The translations under genes were made by a program, and so were the position numbers. This document shows, one piece after another, positions 1-7,891 of a stretch of DNA of 64,000 nucleotides. Source of the stretch: Castellaniella denitrificans (GTDB lineage Bacteria > Pseudomonadota > Gammaproteobacteria > Burkholderiales > Burkholderiaceae_B). The notes beneath the pieces were generated by a model. The model was not told the DNA's origin. It did not search any database and saw only the letters and a program-made list of their open reading frames with translations. How positions within the stretch are numbered: position 1 is the stretch's first letter; every line of letters begins with the position of its first letter. Location: NCBI RefSeq assembly GCF_027214045.1, contig NZ_JAPWHE010000004.1, positions 1-64,000 of the forward strand. The letters run 5' to 3'.

Positions 1-1
1 C

Positions 2-211
2 GTCACCCAGATGGACGACGTCACCCGCCAGAACGCCAGCCTGGTCGAGGAATCGGCCGCCGCGGCCGCCAGCCTGCAGGAACAGGCGGCCACCCTGGCG
101 CAACTGGTCGCCACCTTCACCCTGGACCAGAACGGCGCCGGATCCGGCGCGCACGCTCCTGCGAGCGCGCCAGCGCGGCTTTTGCGCCTGGAACGGGCCG
201 CGATGACCTGA
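2..211 (+). CDS. Methyl-accepting chemotaxis protein, C-terminal fragment
   Basis: This is the last 69 or so codons of a gene that begins left of the window. The first readable residues ([18 protein letters not shown]) match the end of the cytoplasmic signalling domain of methyl-accepting chemotaxis proteins. An alanine/glutamine-rich helix ([18 protein letters not shown]) follows, then a short low-complexity Ala/Pro tail. In this family the region forms the C-terminal arm of the coiled coil that carries methylation sites. The sensory domain and ligand cannot be judged because they are outside the window. The gap of almost 200 bp to tpiA suggests an unrelated transcription unit. Confidence 0.85.
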   Translation, partial: VTQMDDVTRQNASLVEESAAAAASLQEQAATLAQLVATFTLDQNGAGSGAHAPASAPARLLRLERAAMT

Positions 212-407
212 ATGCGCCCGCGTTTCGCATGCGCAAGAGCCGGGGTGCGCAGCTTGCCGGCATGGACGGACCTTGGTCGGGCCGATCGGCGCAGCGAACG
301 CAAACACGCTACAATTCAGGGTTACTCTTTGCTGGGGCGGGTCCGTTTTTCCGAAGGAAGAGCGGGGGCGCCGCCATCATCCCGGTTTGACTGGAACGAC
401 GACACGA

Positions 408-1157
408 ATGAGCCATACTCGCAAGCGCCTCGTCATGGGCAATTGGAAGATGCACGGCAGCCTCGCGGCCAATGCCGCGCTGCTCGCCGGCCTTGCGGCC
501 GGCGCAGCGCGCGCCGGCGATACCCAACTGGCCGTGTGCGTGCCGTTTCCCTACCTGGCGCAGGCGCAGGCCGCGCTGGCGGGTACGCCGGTGTCCTGGG
601 GTGCCCAGGACGTCAGCGTCCATGCGCAGGGCGCCTATACCGGCGAAGTCGCCGCGGCCATGCTGGCCGATTTCGGCTGCGCCTGGGCGCTGTGCGGGCA
701 TTCCGAGCGCCGCGCGATGCACGGCGAATCCAGCGCGCTGGTCGCGGCCAAGGCCGCGTCCGCGCTGGCGGCGGGTCTGACCCCGGTCGTCTGCGTCGGC
801 GAGACCCTGGCCGACCGGGACGCGGGGCAGGTCGAGTGCGTCATCGGCGATCAGCTCGATCCTGTCCTGGCGCTGGGTGCCGAGGCCCTGGCGCGCATGG
901 TCATCGCCTATGAGCCCGTCTGGGCCATCGGCACCGGCCGCACCGCCACGCCGGAACAGGCCCAGGCCGTGCATGCCTTCATCCGCGCGGCCCTGACACG
1001 GCACGGCGCCGGACAGACCCGTATCCTCTATGGCGGCAGCGTCAAGGCCGCGAACGCGGCATCCCTGTTCGCCCAACCCGACATCGACGGCGCCCTGGTG
1101 GGCGGCGCGTCGCTCGTCGCCGACGAATTCCTCGACAGCGCGGCCGCGGCCGCCTGA
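408..1157 (+). CDS. tpiA: Triose-phosphate isomerase
   Basis: Interconverts dihydroxyacetone phosphate and glyceraldehyde 3-phosphate in glycolysis and gluconeogenesis (cytoplasm). The 249-residue product has the family length and all active-site signatures: GNWKMHG near the N-terminus with the substrate-binding Lys, CGHSERR with the electrophilic His, AYEPVWAIGTG with the catalytic Glu and the loop-6 start, and YGGSVK in the phosphate-binding region. The frame stays open upstream to 273, but family alignment places the start at the ATG at 408 (MSHTRKRLVMGNWK). A TACAAT sequence at 310-315 could be a -10 element. secG follows 36 bp downstream on the same strand, an arrangement common in proteobacteria. 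Confidence 0.97.
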   Translation: MSHTRKRLVMGNWKMHGSLAANAALLAGLAAGAARAGDTQLAVCVPFPYLAQAQAALAGTPVSWGAQDVSVHAQGAYTGEVAAAMLADFGCAWALCGHSERRAMHGESSALVAAKAASALAAGLTPVVCVGETLADRDAGQVECVIGDQLDPVLALGAEALARMVIAYEPVWAIGTGRTATPEQAQAVHAFIRAALTRHGAGQTRILYGGSVKAANAASLFAQPDIDGALVGGASLVADEFLDSAAAAA

Positions 1158-1193
1158 TCCGAGCACACCCATAAGGTCCGGAGTCCTATCATC

Positions 1194-1670
1194 ATGCAAT
1201 GGCTTTCCTCGATCCTGCTGACCCTGCAGGTCATTTCCTCGCTTCTGGTCATCGTGCTGGTCCTGCTGCAACAGGGCAAGGGCGCCGATATGGGCGCCGC
1301 GTTCGGCAGCGGTTCGGCCGGCAGCGTGTTCGGCTCGGCCGGGGCGGCCAATTTCCTGTCGCGCGCCACCAAGTGGGCGGCCATTGTCTTCTTCGCCACC
1401 ACGGTTGGACTGGCCTGGGTGGCCCACCACCCCGCCGGCTCGCCCATCGAGTCCGGCATCATGCAAGGCTTCACGGCCCCGGCCAAGGAAGCCGCTCCTG
1501 CGGGTTCCGCCGTCCCCGATGTGGGGGGGGGCAGCGCCGTTCCGGCCGTACCCGCCGCTCCTCAGGCCAAGGGCGCCGAATCGTCGGCGCCGGCGGCGGC
1601 CGTGCCCGCGGCGCCTTCGGCGGGCGACGCCTCGGTGCCGTCCGCGCCGGCCCCGGCCGAGAAGAAATAA
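1194..1670 (+). CDS. secG: Preprotein translocase subunit SecG
   Basis: Small inner-membrane subunit of the SecYEG translocon, which stimulates protein export. The N-terminal 75 or so residues hold the conserved core: a first membrane helix (SLLVIVLVLLQQGKGADMG), the glycine/serine-rich loop AFGSGSAGSVFGSAGAANF, and a second helix (AAIVFFATTVGLAWV). The rest, to residue 158, is a low-complexity Ala/Pro tail typical of betaproteobacterial SecG and poorly conserved. A run of eight G residues near 1526-1533 lies inside this tail. The gene follows tpiA closely and precedes tRNA-Leu. Confidence 0.95.
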   Translation: MQWLSSILLTLQVISSLLVIVLVLLQQGKGADMGAAFGSGSAGSVFGSAGAANFLSRATKWAAIVFFATTVGLAWVAHHPAGSPIESGIMQGFTAPAKEAAPAGSAVPDVGGGSAVPAVPAAPQAKGAESSAPAAAVPAAPSAGDASVPSAPAPAEKK

Positions 1671-1762
1671 GACAGTCTTTGCCGGTCTTGGAGGGGCCTT
1701 CGCCCGCCAGGGCCGGTGCGGTTTTTCATGCTAGAATGCCCGTCTTTGCCGCAAGGCAAAAC

Positions 1763-1847
1763 GCCGTCGTGGTGGAATTGGTAGACACGCTATCTTGAGG
1801 GGGTAGTGGCGAAAGCTGTGCGAGTTCGAGTCTCGCCGACGGCACCA
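1763..1847 (+). tRNA. tRNA-Leu(GAG)
   Basis: An 85-nt class II tRNA with encoded 3' CCA. The acceptor stem GCCGTCG pairs with CGACGGC. The anticodon loop TTGAGGG gives anticodon GAG, closed by CTATC/GGTAG. There is a variable arm, and the T-loop GTTCGAGTC is canonical. It reads CUC/CUU leucine codons. It lies 92 bp after secG and is probably transcribed in the same direction. Confidence 0.97.
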
Positions 1848-1855
1848 CCGAATAT

Positions 1856-1925
1856 CCGGACTGAGCCAGATCAGTCCGGGAAATCAAAGAAAACCCGCAT
1901 GAACGTTGGTTCAGCGGGTTTTTTC
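1856..1925 (+). terminator. Two hairpins after tRNA-Leu, the second a likely terminator
   Basis: The first hairpin (1856-1879) has a 9-bp perfect stem, CCGGACTGA/TCAGTCCGG, and no T-tract. The second (1891-1925) pairs AACCCGC with GCGGGTT and runs directly into TTTTTT, so it reads as an intrinsic terminator for the tRNA transcript. The first may aid 3'-end processing; that is a guess. Confidence 0.7.
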
Positions 1926-2162
1926 TTGTCCGGATGCTCCGGGTCGGGTCGACGTCGGCGTCTTCGCACAGACGCGCATCATGAGACTGGGCCGTACGTT
2001 GCACCCCACAGTGGAGGTCAGCCAGTAGAATGTCTGATCTCGGCCATCAAGAAATGCGCTGAACGGAAAGCCCTGACGCTGTCAGCCAGGCGCGAGGTCG
2101 TCGAGCGGTTGGTGCCGTTGAAGCCGACTAAGGCACCCGCCATAGAACGATAACGAAAGCGC
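1926..2162. other. Stretch without a clear gene; possible decayed transposase piece
   Basis: Between the terminator and the permease no convincing gene is present. In one frame, roughly 2025-2153, a 42-residue segment ends in KALTLSARREVVERLV. Its pattern is reminiscent of the start of IS3-family OrfB transposases (basic residues, then ARREVV-L). There are no terminal repeats, no upstream OrfA and no catalytic DDE region. It may be a remnant or chance; confidence is low. Confidence 0.2.
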
Positions 2163-3374
2163 ATGACGATATTCGATTACATTCTGATCGCCGCCTCACT
2201 GCTGCTCGGCCTGATCTTTTTACATCCCAAACTGCTGCGCTCCCGCGTCTGGCGCGCCACCGTCACACCGCTGGCATCTATTATCGGCTCCGGCTTTCTG
2301 GTGGCGGGCCCGATTCTCGGGGCAACGGCAGGGCGCATGGCGTGGCTGGCAATGCTGGCGCTATGTATGCTCGCCTACCTGTTCGGTTCAGCGATTCGAC
2401 ATAATATCCAGCAGATCGAGCCGCTGCTGGAGCAACATCCGCCGCGCCTCGTTGCGCGGTTGGAGCGGGCATCCGAGCTGATGTTGTCCACGGCGTATTT
2501 CGTATCGGTTGCCTATTATCTGAATCTGTTCGCGGCATTCGCGCTGCGTCTTGGCAACATCACCGATCCATTCTGGATTCGCGTGCTCGCCAGTGTCGTG
2601 ATTGCCTATGTCGGCGTATTGGGACTGCGAGGGGGGCTGGCCGCACTGGAGAGACTGGAGGAAAAGGCGGTCGGGCTCAAGCTGTCGCTGATCGGCGGTC
2701 TTCTCATCGTGCTCGTCATCGCAAGTGCCATCGCTGTCGGCAATGGCAGTTTCACTTGGTCGACGCTGCCGCACACGGAAGGCACGCGGGAACTGCAAAC
2801 GCTGCTCGGCCTGGTGGTCCTGGTGCAGGGGTTCGAGACCTCGCGCTACCTGGGCTCCGCCTACGATGCCACCACCAGAATCCACACCATGCGTTACGCG
2901 CAGTGGATATCGACGGCAATTTACCTGGCGTTTATTTTGCTGATCACTCGTTATTTCACCGATGGCCTGCCATCGCAGGGGGGTGAGACCGCCATTATCG
3001 ACATGTTGAAACCGATCGGCAGCGCATTGGCGCCGATGATTATCGTCGCCGCGCTGGCGTCGCAGCTGTCGGCCGCGGTGGCCGACACCAATGGCGCCGG
3101 CGGGCTGCTATCGGAAACCTTTTCAAGAAAACTCAGCATCAATTTCGCCAGCGCCGCCACCGCGCTGGTCGCCATCACGATGACGTGGCTGGCCAATATC
3201 TATCAGATCATTACTTTCGCATCGCAGATTTTTGTCGGATATTACGCGCTGCAATCGCTGCAGGCCGCACTGTCGGCCTGGCGCCTGCGCCGTTTCGCAT
3301 GGGTTGCCGTGTATGGCACGGGCACGCTCATCGCGCTGCTGGTGGTCGTGTTCGCGATACCGGTGGCGGCATGA
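2163..3374 (+). CDS. Polytopic membrane protein, APC/LeuT-fold-like permease
   Basis: A 403-residue integral membrane protein with about eleven hydrophobic segments. The pattern GSGFLVAGPILGATAG in the first third, with a glycine-broken helix, and the overall helix count suggest the APC (LeuT-fold) transporter superfamily. The substrate is unknown and I cannot name a family firmly. QGFETSRYLG near residue 222 is a candidate functional motif. Codon choice is less GC-biased than in the neighbours (many TTT, ATT and TAT codons), and the gene sits between tRNA-Leu and an unrelated operon, so acquisition by transfer is plausible. It has no obvious operon partner. The ATG is preceded by AACGAAAGCGC, a weak ribosome site. 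Confidence 0.6.
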   Translation: MTIFDYILIAASLLLGLIFLHPKLLRSRVWRATVTPLASIIGSGFLVAGPILGATAGRMAWLAMLALCMLAYLFGSAIRHNIQQIEPLLEQHPPRLVARLERASELMLSTAYFVSVAYYLNLFAAFALRLGNITDPFWIRVLASVVIAYVGVLGLRGGLAALERLEEKAVGLKLSLIGGLLIVLVIASAIAVGNGSFTWSTLPHTEGTRELQTLLGLVVLVQGFETSRYLGSAYDATTRIHTMRYAQWISTAIYLAFILLITRYFTDGLPSQGGETAIIDMLKPIGSALAPMIIVAALASQLSAAVADTNGAGGLLSETFSRKLSINFASAATALVAITMTWLANIYQIITFASQIFVGYYALQSLQAALSAWRLRRFAWVAVYGTGTLIALLVVVFAIPVAA

Positions 3375-3386
3375 AGCAGTCTTCAT

Positions 3387-3416
3387 CCCCGCATGGCCCC
3401 AAGCCATGCGGGGTTT
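3387..3416 (+). terminator. Intrinsic terminator between the convergent permease and mvaA
   Basis: An 11-bp perfect stem CCCCGCATGGC/GCCATGCGGGG with a 5-nt loop and a short TTT on the + strand. It lies between the ends of the permease (3374) and mvaA (3448), so it could serve both directions. Confidence 0.7.
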
Positions 3417-3447
3417 CGTGTGTGCCGCGCGAGGCACTGTCCGGCGG

Positions 3448-4728
3448 TTACACCCCCCCGTCGCGCAGTTTTTTCAGTTCGGCTTCGGCGATGTCGATGC
3501 GCACGGTGCCCAGTTCGACCAGGCGGCGGGCCACCCGGGCGATTTCATCGCCCTGGGCGCCGGCCATCAGGGCGATGTTCTGGGAATGCAGCGACATGTG
3601 GCCTTTCTGGATGCCTTCGGTGGCCAGCGCCTTGAGCGCCGAAAAATTCTGCGCCAGGCCGACGGCGGCGATGACCCGGGACAGTTGCTCGGCCGACTGG
3701 ATGTCCATGATCTGCAGGCAGGCCCGCGCCATGGGGTGCAGCTTGGTCGCTCCGCCGATCAGGCCCACCGCCATGGGCATTTCCAGCGAGCCGGCCAGGT
3801 CGCCGTCGCGGGTCACTTCCCATTGCGTGAGGCTGCTGTACCATCCTTTGCGTGCCGCGTAGGCGTGCGCGCCGGCTTCGATGGCGCGCGTGTCGTTGCC
3901 TGTGGCCATCACCACGGCGGTCACGCCGTTCATGATGCCCTTGTTGTGCGTGGCGGCGCGGTAGGGGTCCATCAACGCGAATTCGTATGCCTTGATCATG
4001 CCGTCGCGGACGGCGGCGCCGCCGATGGCGTCCAGCTTCCAGACGCATCGCGCCCGCGCCAGGCGCCGATCGGCCAGGTTGGACAGAATGCGCAGGTAGA
4101 CGCGCCCGCCGGTCCAGGACTCGATGTGGGGCGCCAGTTTCTCGGCCATGGTGTTGACGGCGTTGGCGCCCATGGCATCGCGGGTGTCCACGATCAGGTG
4201 CGTGACCACCATCGGGCCGCTGGGGGCGTCGACGATCCGGACCTCGAGGTCGCGGAAACCGCCGCCCAGTCGCACCAGCACGGGGTCGCAATCATCGCAG
4301 ATGGCGCGGATCTCCTCGGCGCGTTCCAGGATGGAAAGACGGGCGTTGCCCGGGTCCGGGACGTCCACCAACTGCACCTGGGCGATCATGCGGGTGCCCG
4401 ACATCGAGGTCACGAATCCGCCCGAGTCGTAGCACTGGCGCGCCGCGTTGCAGACGGCGGCGACGACCGAGGATTCCTCGGTGGCCATCGGGACGAGATA
4501 GTCCTTTCCGTCGATCAGCAGGTTGGTGGCCACGCCGACCGGGATGTTCATGGTGCCGACGGCGTTTTCAATCAGCTGGTCGACCCGTTCGGCCGGCAGG
4601 TTGCCCGTATCCAGGAAGAGCGCTTTCAGGTCGCTGTCCGCCAGGCCGGCGAAAGCCAGCGCCTGGTCGATGCGTTCGGAGACGGAAAGTTTGTGGAATC
4701 CGGAAATGCGTGAAGTTTTTTGGGTCAC
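3448..4728 (-). CDS. mvaA: Hydroxymethylglutaryl-CoA reductase, class II (degradative)
   Basis: Oxidises mevalonate to HMG-CoA with NAD+ in mevalonate catabolism; this is the known role of the class II enzyme of Pseudomonas mevalonii. The 426-residue product shows ENAVGT (residues 54-59), the catalytic Glu in VPMATEE (84/85), DAMGAN (184-189), the catalytic Lys in THNKGIMNG (263), Asp279 in TGND, and the C-terminal catalytic His381 in SLHSQNIA. Translation starts at a GTG preceded by AGAGGT. It is the last gene of a leftward operon, 24 bp behind a TRAP transporter large subunit, implying that the transporter imports mevalonate or a related hydroxy acid (inference). No HMG-CoA lyase is in the window; it would be needed elsewhere to yield acetoacetate and acetyl-CoA. 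A biosynthetic role is unlikely, since most proteobacteria use the MEP pathway. Confidence 0.9.
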   Translation of the reverse strand: MTQKTSRISGFHKLSVSERIDQALAFAGLADSDLKALFLDTGNLPAERVDQLIENAVGTMNIPVGVATNLLIDGKDYLVPMATEESSVVAAVCNAARQCYDSGGFVTSMSGTRMIAQVQLVDVPDPGNARLSILERAEEIRAICDDCDPVLVRLGGGFRDLEVRIVDAPSGPMVVTHLIVDTRDAMGANAVNTMAEKLAPHIESWTGGRVYLRILSNLADRRLARARCVWKLDAIGGAAVRDGMIKAYEFALMDPYRAATHNKGIMNGVTAVVMATGNDTRAIEAGAHAYAARKGWYSSLTQWEVTRDGDLAGSLEMPMAVGLIGGATKLHPMARACLQIMDIQSAEQLSRVIAAVGLAQNFSALKALATEGIQKGHMSLHSQNIALMAGAQGDEIARVARRLVELGTVRIDIAEAELKKLRDGGV

Positions 4729-4752
4729 GGCGGTTACCTCTCAGGAAAATAT

Positions 4753-6060
4753 TCAGCCGACGTAGCGGGGCAGCCACATCACCAGGGCGGGGAAGGCCGC
4801 GCAGATCAGCAGGGCCAGGATCTGCAGGCCCATGAAGGGCACGACCCCGCGGTAGACTTCGGCCATGCCCACGCCCTTGGGCAGGGTGGCTTTCAGATAG
4901 AACAGGGAATAGCCGAATGGCGGGCTGATGTATCCGACCTGGATCGAAATGGCATAGAGCACGCCGAACCAGATCTCGTCGAAGCCGAATGCCTTCACGA
5001 TGGGCAGGAAAACGGGCACGGTGAGCAGGATGATGCCGATCTCGTCCAGGCAGGTCCCCAGAAAGATCAGGATCAGCATCATGAACGCCAGCACGAGGTA
5101 GGGCGACACATTCATGTCGCGGATGAGCCCGATCAATGTGTCGGCGCCGCCCAGGCCGGTGAAAATCGCCACGTAGGCCTTGGCGCCGATGGTGATCCAG
5201 AGGATCATCGACGTGACCTTCAGGGTATGGATGCCGGCCTCGGCGAGCCCCCGGAAGGTGAATTTCCGGCGCACCAGGCTGGCCAGGATGGCGCCGACGA
5301 CGCCGACCGCGGCGGCCTCGGTGGGGGTGGCGATGCCCAGGAAAATCGAACCGAGCACCATGGCGATGAGCAGGGCGGGGATGACGATGGCCCGCAGGCT
5401 GAGCAGCTTGAGGCGCATCGGCACGGCCCTGGCATCGTCCGAAGGCACCTTGCCGGACTGGAAGTAGGACACATACAGGATGTACAGGATGTAGACCGTG
5501 GCCAGCAGGATGCCCGGCACGATGCCCGCGATGAGCATCTTGCCGATGGAAACCTGTGCCGTGACGGCGTACACGATCGTCAGGACCGAGGGCGGGATCA
5601 GCACGCCCAGCGTCCCGGCGGCGCAGATGGTGCCGGCCACCAGCGAGGGATCGTACTTGCGGCGCAGCATTTCGGGCATGGCCAGCACACCCATCGACGT
5701 GACGGCCGCGCCGACCACGCCCGTCATGGCCGCCATGATGACGCAGATGATGACGGTCCCGATCGCCAGTCCGCCGCGCAGGCGGCCGAACCACAGCCCC
5801 ATGACACGGTACAGGTCCTCGATGACGCCGGAGCGCTGCAGGATGCCGGCCATGAGGATGTAGAGCGGTACCGCCAGCAGGGGTTCGGAGCGCATGGTGT
5901 CGAACACCTGCAGCACCAGGATGATCACGGATTCCGGGTTCCAGAGGGTGACCGTCAGCAGCAGCGACAGGCCGCCCAGCACGAAGGCGATCGGCAGGCC
6001 GGTGACCATCAGCAGCGTCAGGCCGCCGAACATCAGGATGAGGATCAGGTTCGGGCTCAT
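4753..6060 (-). CDS. TRAP transporter large permease (DctM type)
   Basis: Twelve-helix membrane subunit that catalyses Na+-coupled solute uptake in tripartite ATP-independent periplasmic transporters. The 435-residue length and the family signatures (GGLTLLMVTGLPIAFVLG at the N-terminus; PPSVLTIVYAVTAQVSIGKM; TEAAAVGVVGA; LGTCLDEIGIILLTVP; PPFGYSLFYLKA) identify it clearly. Its ATG overlaps the stop of the small subunit by 4 bp (ATGA), so the two are translationally coupled. mvaA follows directly, which suggests mevalonate or a similar branched hydroxy acid as substrate (inference from context only). Confidence 0.93.
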   Translation of the reverse strand: MSPNLILILMFGGLTLLMVTGLPIAFVLGGLSLLLTVTLWNPESVIILVLQVFDTMRSEPLLAVPLYILMAGILQRSGVIEDLYRVMGLWFGRLRGGLAIGTVIICVIMAAMTGVVGAAVTSMGVLAMPEMLRRKYDPSLVAGTICAAGTLGVLIPPSVLTIVYAVTAQVSIGKMLIAGIVPGILLATVYILYILYVSYFQSGKVPSDDARAVPMRLKLLSLRAIVIPALLIAMVLGSIFLGIATPTEAAAVGVVGAILASLVRRKFTFRGLAEAGIHTLKVTSMILWITIGAKAYVAIFTGLGGADTLIGLIRDMNVSPYLVLAFMMLILIFLGTCLDEIGIILLTVPVFLPIVKAFGFDEIWFGVLYAISIQVGYISPPFGYSLFYLKATLPKGVGMAEVYRGVVPFMGLQILALLICAAFPALVMWLPRYVG

Positions 6061-6605
6061 GCGGTTTCTTTCCTCGCGTCACCCAGGCAGGTCCGGGCCA
6101 GTTCGGCCAGGCTCTGCAGTGCCAGCAGCAGCATGGCCAGCGGCACCGCGATCTTGTAGGGCCACAGTGGCGGATTCCAGGCGGAGAATGTGGTTTCGCG
6201 GTATTCGATCGATTGCAATACCAGGGGCGTGGCGTAGTACAGCATGACGGCGCAGAAGAACAGGATGACGATCTGGCTGAAAGCGTCCGCCACGGCGCGG
6301 GCCCGCGGGGGCATGCGGTTGCGGAACAGATCCATGTTCACATGACCGCCCAGATGCAGCAGATAGGGGCCGCCCAGCAGAAAATACGGGCCGAACAGCA
6401 GCACGGCCAGTTCCATGCCCCAGACTGTGGGGGCATGGAACACGTAGCGGCTGACGACTTCGACCATCATGGCGGGCACGATGATCGCCATCAGGGCGGC
6501 GGAGAGCATGAACAAGGCCTTGTTCAGGGCCGTCACGGCGTGAACATAGAGTCGGATGACGCTGGGCATGGTCGGTATCCGGAGAAAGACGGATCGGACC
6601 GGCAT
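6057..6605 (-). CDS. TRAP transporter small permease (DctQ type)
   Basis: Four-helix membrane subunit that docks to the large permease. The 182-residue frame shows four hydrophobic helices and the conserved stretch VEVVSRYVFHAPTVWGMELA, followed by GGHVNMDLF, as in DctQ proteins. An ATG at 6569 (MPSVIRLYVHAV) would give a 170-residue product closer to the family norm. Neither start has a strong ribosome site, so the N-terminus is uncertain. It lies between the binding protein and the large permease in the same operon. Confidence 0.88.
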   Translation of the reverse strand: MPVRSVFLRIPTMPSVIRLYVHAVTALNKALFMLSAALMAIIVPAMMVEVVSRYVFHAPTVWGMELAVLLFGPYFLLGGPYLLHLGGHVNMDLFRNRMPPRARAVADAFSQIVILFFCAVMLYYATPLVLQSIEYRETTFSAWNPPLWPYKIAVPLAMLLLALQSLAELARTCLGDARKETA

Positions 6606-6648
6606 GGCGCCGCGGGCGCCATGCCGGCGAGGCGGCGGCTGTCGGTGC

Positions 6649-7692
6649 TCAGGCGATCAGGCCCAGCTTCTCCATGAAGGCGACCTGGCTGTCCAGGATC
6701 TGTGTGGCCAGGGCGTCGCCCTTGGTGGCCTTGCGCCAGACTTCGACGACTTTTTTCCGCGCCTGGGCCACATCGGCGGGGTCCAGCGAGCTGACTTCGA
6801 CGCCCTGCGCCTTGAATGCGTCGATGGCTTTGCCGTCGGCCACCAGGATGTGCTGGCGCAAGCTGCTGGACACTTCGCGCGCGGCCACCGCCAGCGCGGC
6901 CTTGTGGGTATCGGGCAATGCCTTGTAGGCCGCCTGGTTGGCCACGTAGCTGGTGGCCGTCGTGGGTTGATGAGGACCGGGCTGGATGATGTATTTCGCC
7001 ACTTCGCCCAGGCCGGCTTCCAGATTGGCCGTCAGGTCGCCCCGGTCGGCGATGTCGATCACCCCCTTGTCCAGGGCCGAGTAGACGTCCGCCGTGGCCA
7101 GCGGCGTGACCGCCACGCCCAGCGCGCCCATCACGGCCGAGGCCAGGCCCACGAACCGTCCCTTTTTGCCATTGAAATCGGCCACGGTCTTGAGGGGCAC
7201 TTTGGAGTGGATGGGCTCGGCGCCGTACACGGTGGGCGCGATGTAGAACAGACCCGCCGGAGCATAGGCCTTGCGGGCCAGATCGAGTCCGCCCAGTTCA
7301 TAGAACCAGGCTTCGTACTGGTCGGATTCGGTGAAACCGAACGGGATGGTGCTGGTGAAGGCGAAGCTGGGGATTTTCCCCGCTTCGTAGCCGTCGAAGG
7401 TTTTCATCAACTGGAACGCGCCGCCGCGCACGGCGTCGAAGGCCTGATTGGCCGGCACCAGTTGGCCCGCCGAGAACAGTTCGATTTCAAATTGGCCGCC
7501 CGTCAGTTCGGCGACGCGCTTGACGAACGCGGCTTCGAATTTTTGCGGCGTGGTCCCGCCGTCCCACAGCGCCTGCATGCGCCATTTGACCTTGCCCTGG
7601 GCGGCGGCCGTGCGACCCAGGCCCAGGCCCAGGCCCGCCAGAGAGCCGGCGCCCAGGGTCTTCAGAGCGGAACGTCGATTGAATGCGGTCAT
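6649..7692 (-). CDS. TRAP transporter solute-binding protein (DctP type), Tat-exported
   Basis: Periplasmic receptor that delivers substrate to the DctQM permease. I chose the ATG at 7692 because GGAG lies 6 nt upstream and the protein then begins with a twin-arginine signal (NRRSALKTLGAGSLAGLGLG, cleavage after RTAAA). The mature part has DctP-family features: MQALWDGGTTPQKFEAAFVKRV, then IELFSAGQLVPANQAFDAV, then KGRFVGLASAVMGALG with an Arg placed where family members bind the ligand carboxylate. The frame also opens at 7719. It is the first gene of the TRAP-mvaA operon, facing the divergent MocR regulator. Confidence 0.92.
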   Translation of the reverse strand: MTAFNRRSALKTLGAGSLAGLGLGLGRTAAAQGKVKWRMQALWDGGTTPQKFEAAFVKRVAELTGGQFEIELFSAGQLVPANQAFDAVRGGAFQLMKTFDGYEAGKIPSFAFTSTIPFGFTESDQYEAWFYELGGLDLARKAYAPAGLFYIAPTVYGAEPIHSKVPLKTVADFNGKKGRFVGLASAVMGALGVAVTPLATADVYSALDKGVIDIADRGDLTANLEAGLGEVAKYIIQPGPHQPTTATSYVANQAAYKALPDTHKAALAVAAREVSSSLRQHILVADGKAIDAFKAQGVEVSSLDPADVAQARKKVVEVWRKATKGDALATQILDSQVAFMEKLGLIA

Positions 7693-7799
7693 TGTCATCT
7701 CCATCAAAGCCTCGTCCATCGGGATCGGGGGCTGGAAAGCGGGTTGTCGGCCCGACTGTTCATCGTTATATGCCCGCCGATCATGCGGCGGGATGATCC

Positions 7800-7834
7800 A
7801 TCATAGGTGAGTGAAGGGTACAATAAAAGGTACA
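7800..7834 (-). promoter_or_regulatory. Candidate MocR operator and promoter of the TRAP-mvaA operon
   Basis: Two direct repeats GGTACA (7817-7822 and 7829-7834) are spaced 12 bp start to start. On the minus strand they lie just upstream of a TATGAT -10-like element (complement of 7800-7805), so they would cover the -35 region. MocR-family regulators are known to bind direct repeats in this position and often activate the divergent operon. Assignment to this MocR is inference. Confidence 0.45.
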
Positions 7835-7850
7835 GTTTGTCGTTTTCCCA

Positions 7851-7881
7851 TTGACTGTCCCCTTTTCTGACCCAATACAAT
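7851..7881 (+). promoter_or_regulatory. Candidate promoter of the MocR gene
   Basis: TTGACT (7851-7856) and TACAAT (7876-7881) with a 19-bp spacer point rightward. A start site about 7 nt after the -10 would fall some 4 nt before the ATG at 7892, so the mRNA would be nearly leaderless. This agrees with the lack of any ribosome site there. Confidence 0.4.
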
Positions 7882-7891
7882 CCGGCCGCCC

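Noticed and set aside
1526-1533. Phase-variable G-tract in secG
   Set aside because: A run of eight G lies in the low-complexity tail of an essential-type gene. A slip would only alter the poorly conserved C-terminus, and no other phase-variation signs exist.
2025-2153. Intact insertion sequence beside tRNA-Leu
   Set aside because: Only a short, faintly transposase-like segment exists; there are no terminal inverted repeats, target duplication or catalytic domain.
3375-3447. Right-hand attachment site of an island starting at tRNA-Leu
   Set aside because: No copy of the tRNA-Leu 3' end occurs there; the gap holds only a terminator.
3232-4713. A 493-codon + strand frame across the end of the permease and all of mvaA
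   Set aside because: Shadow of mvaA with His/Asp/Gly-rich low-complexity composition.
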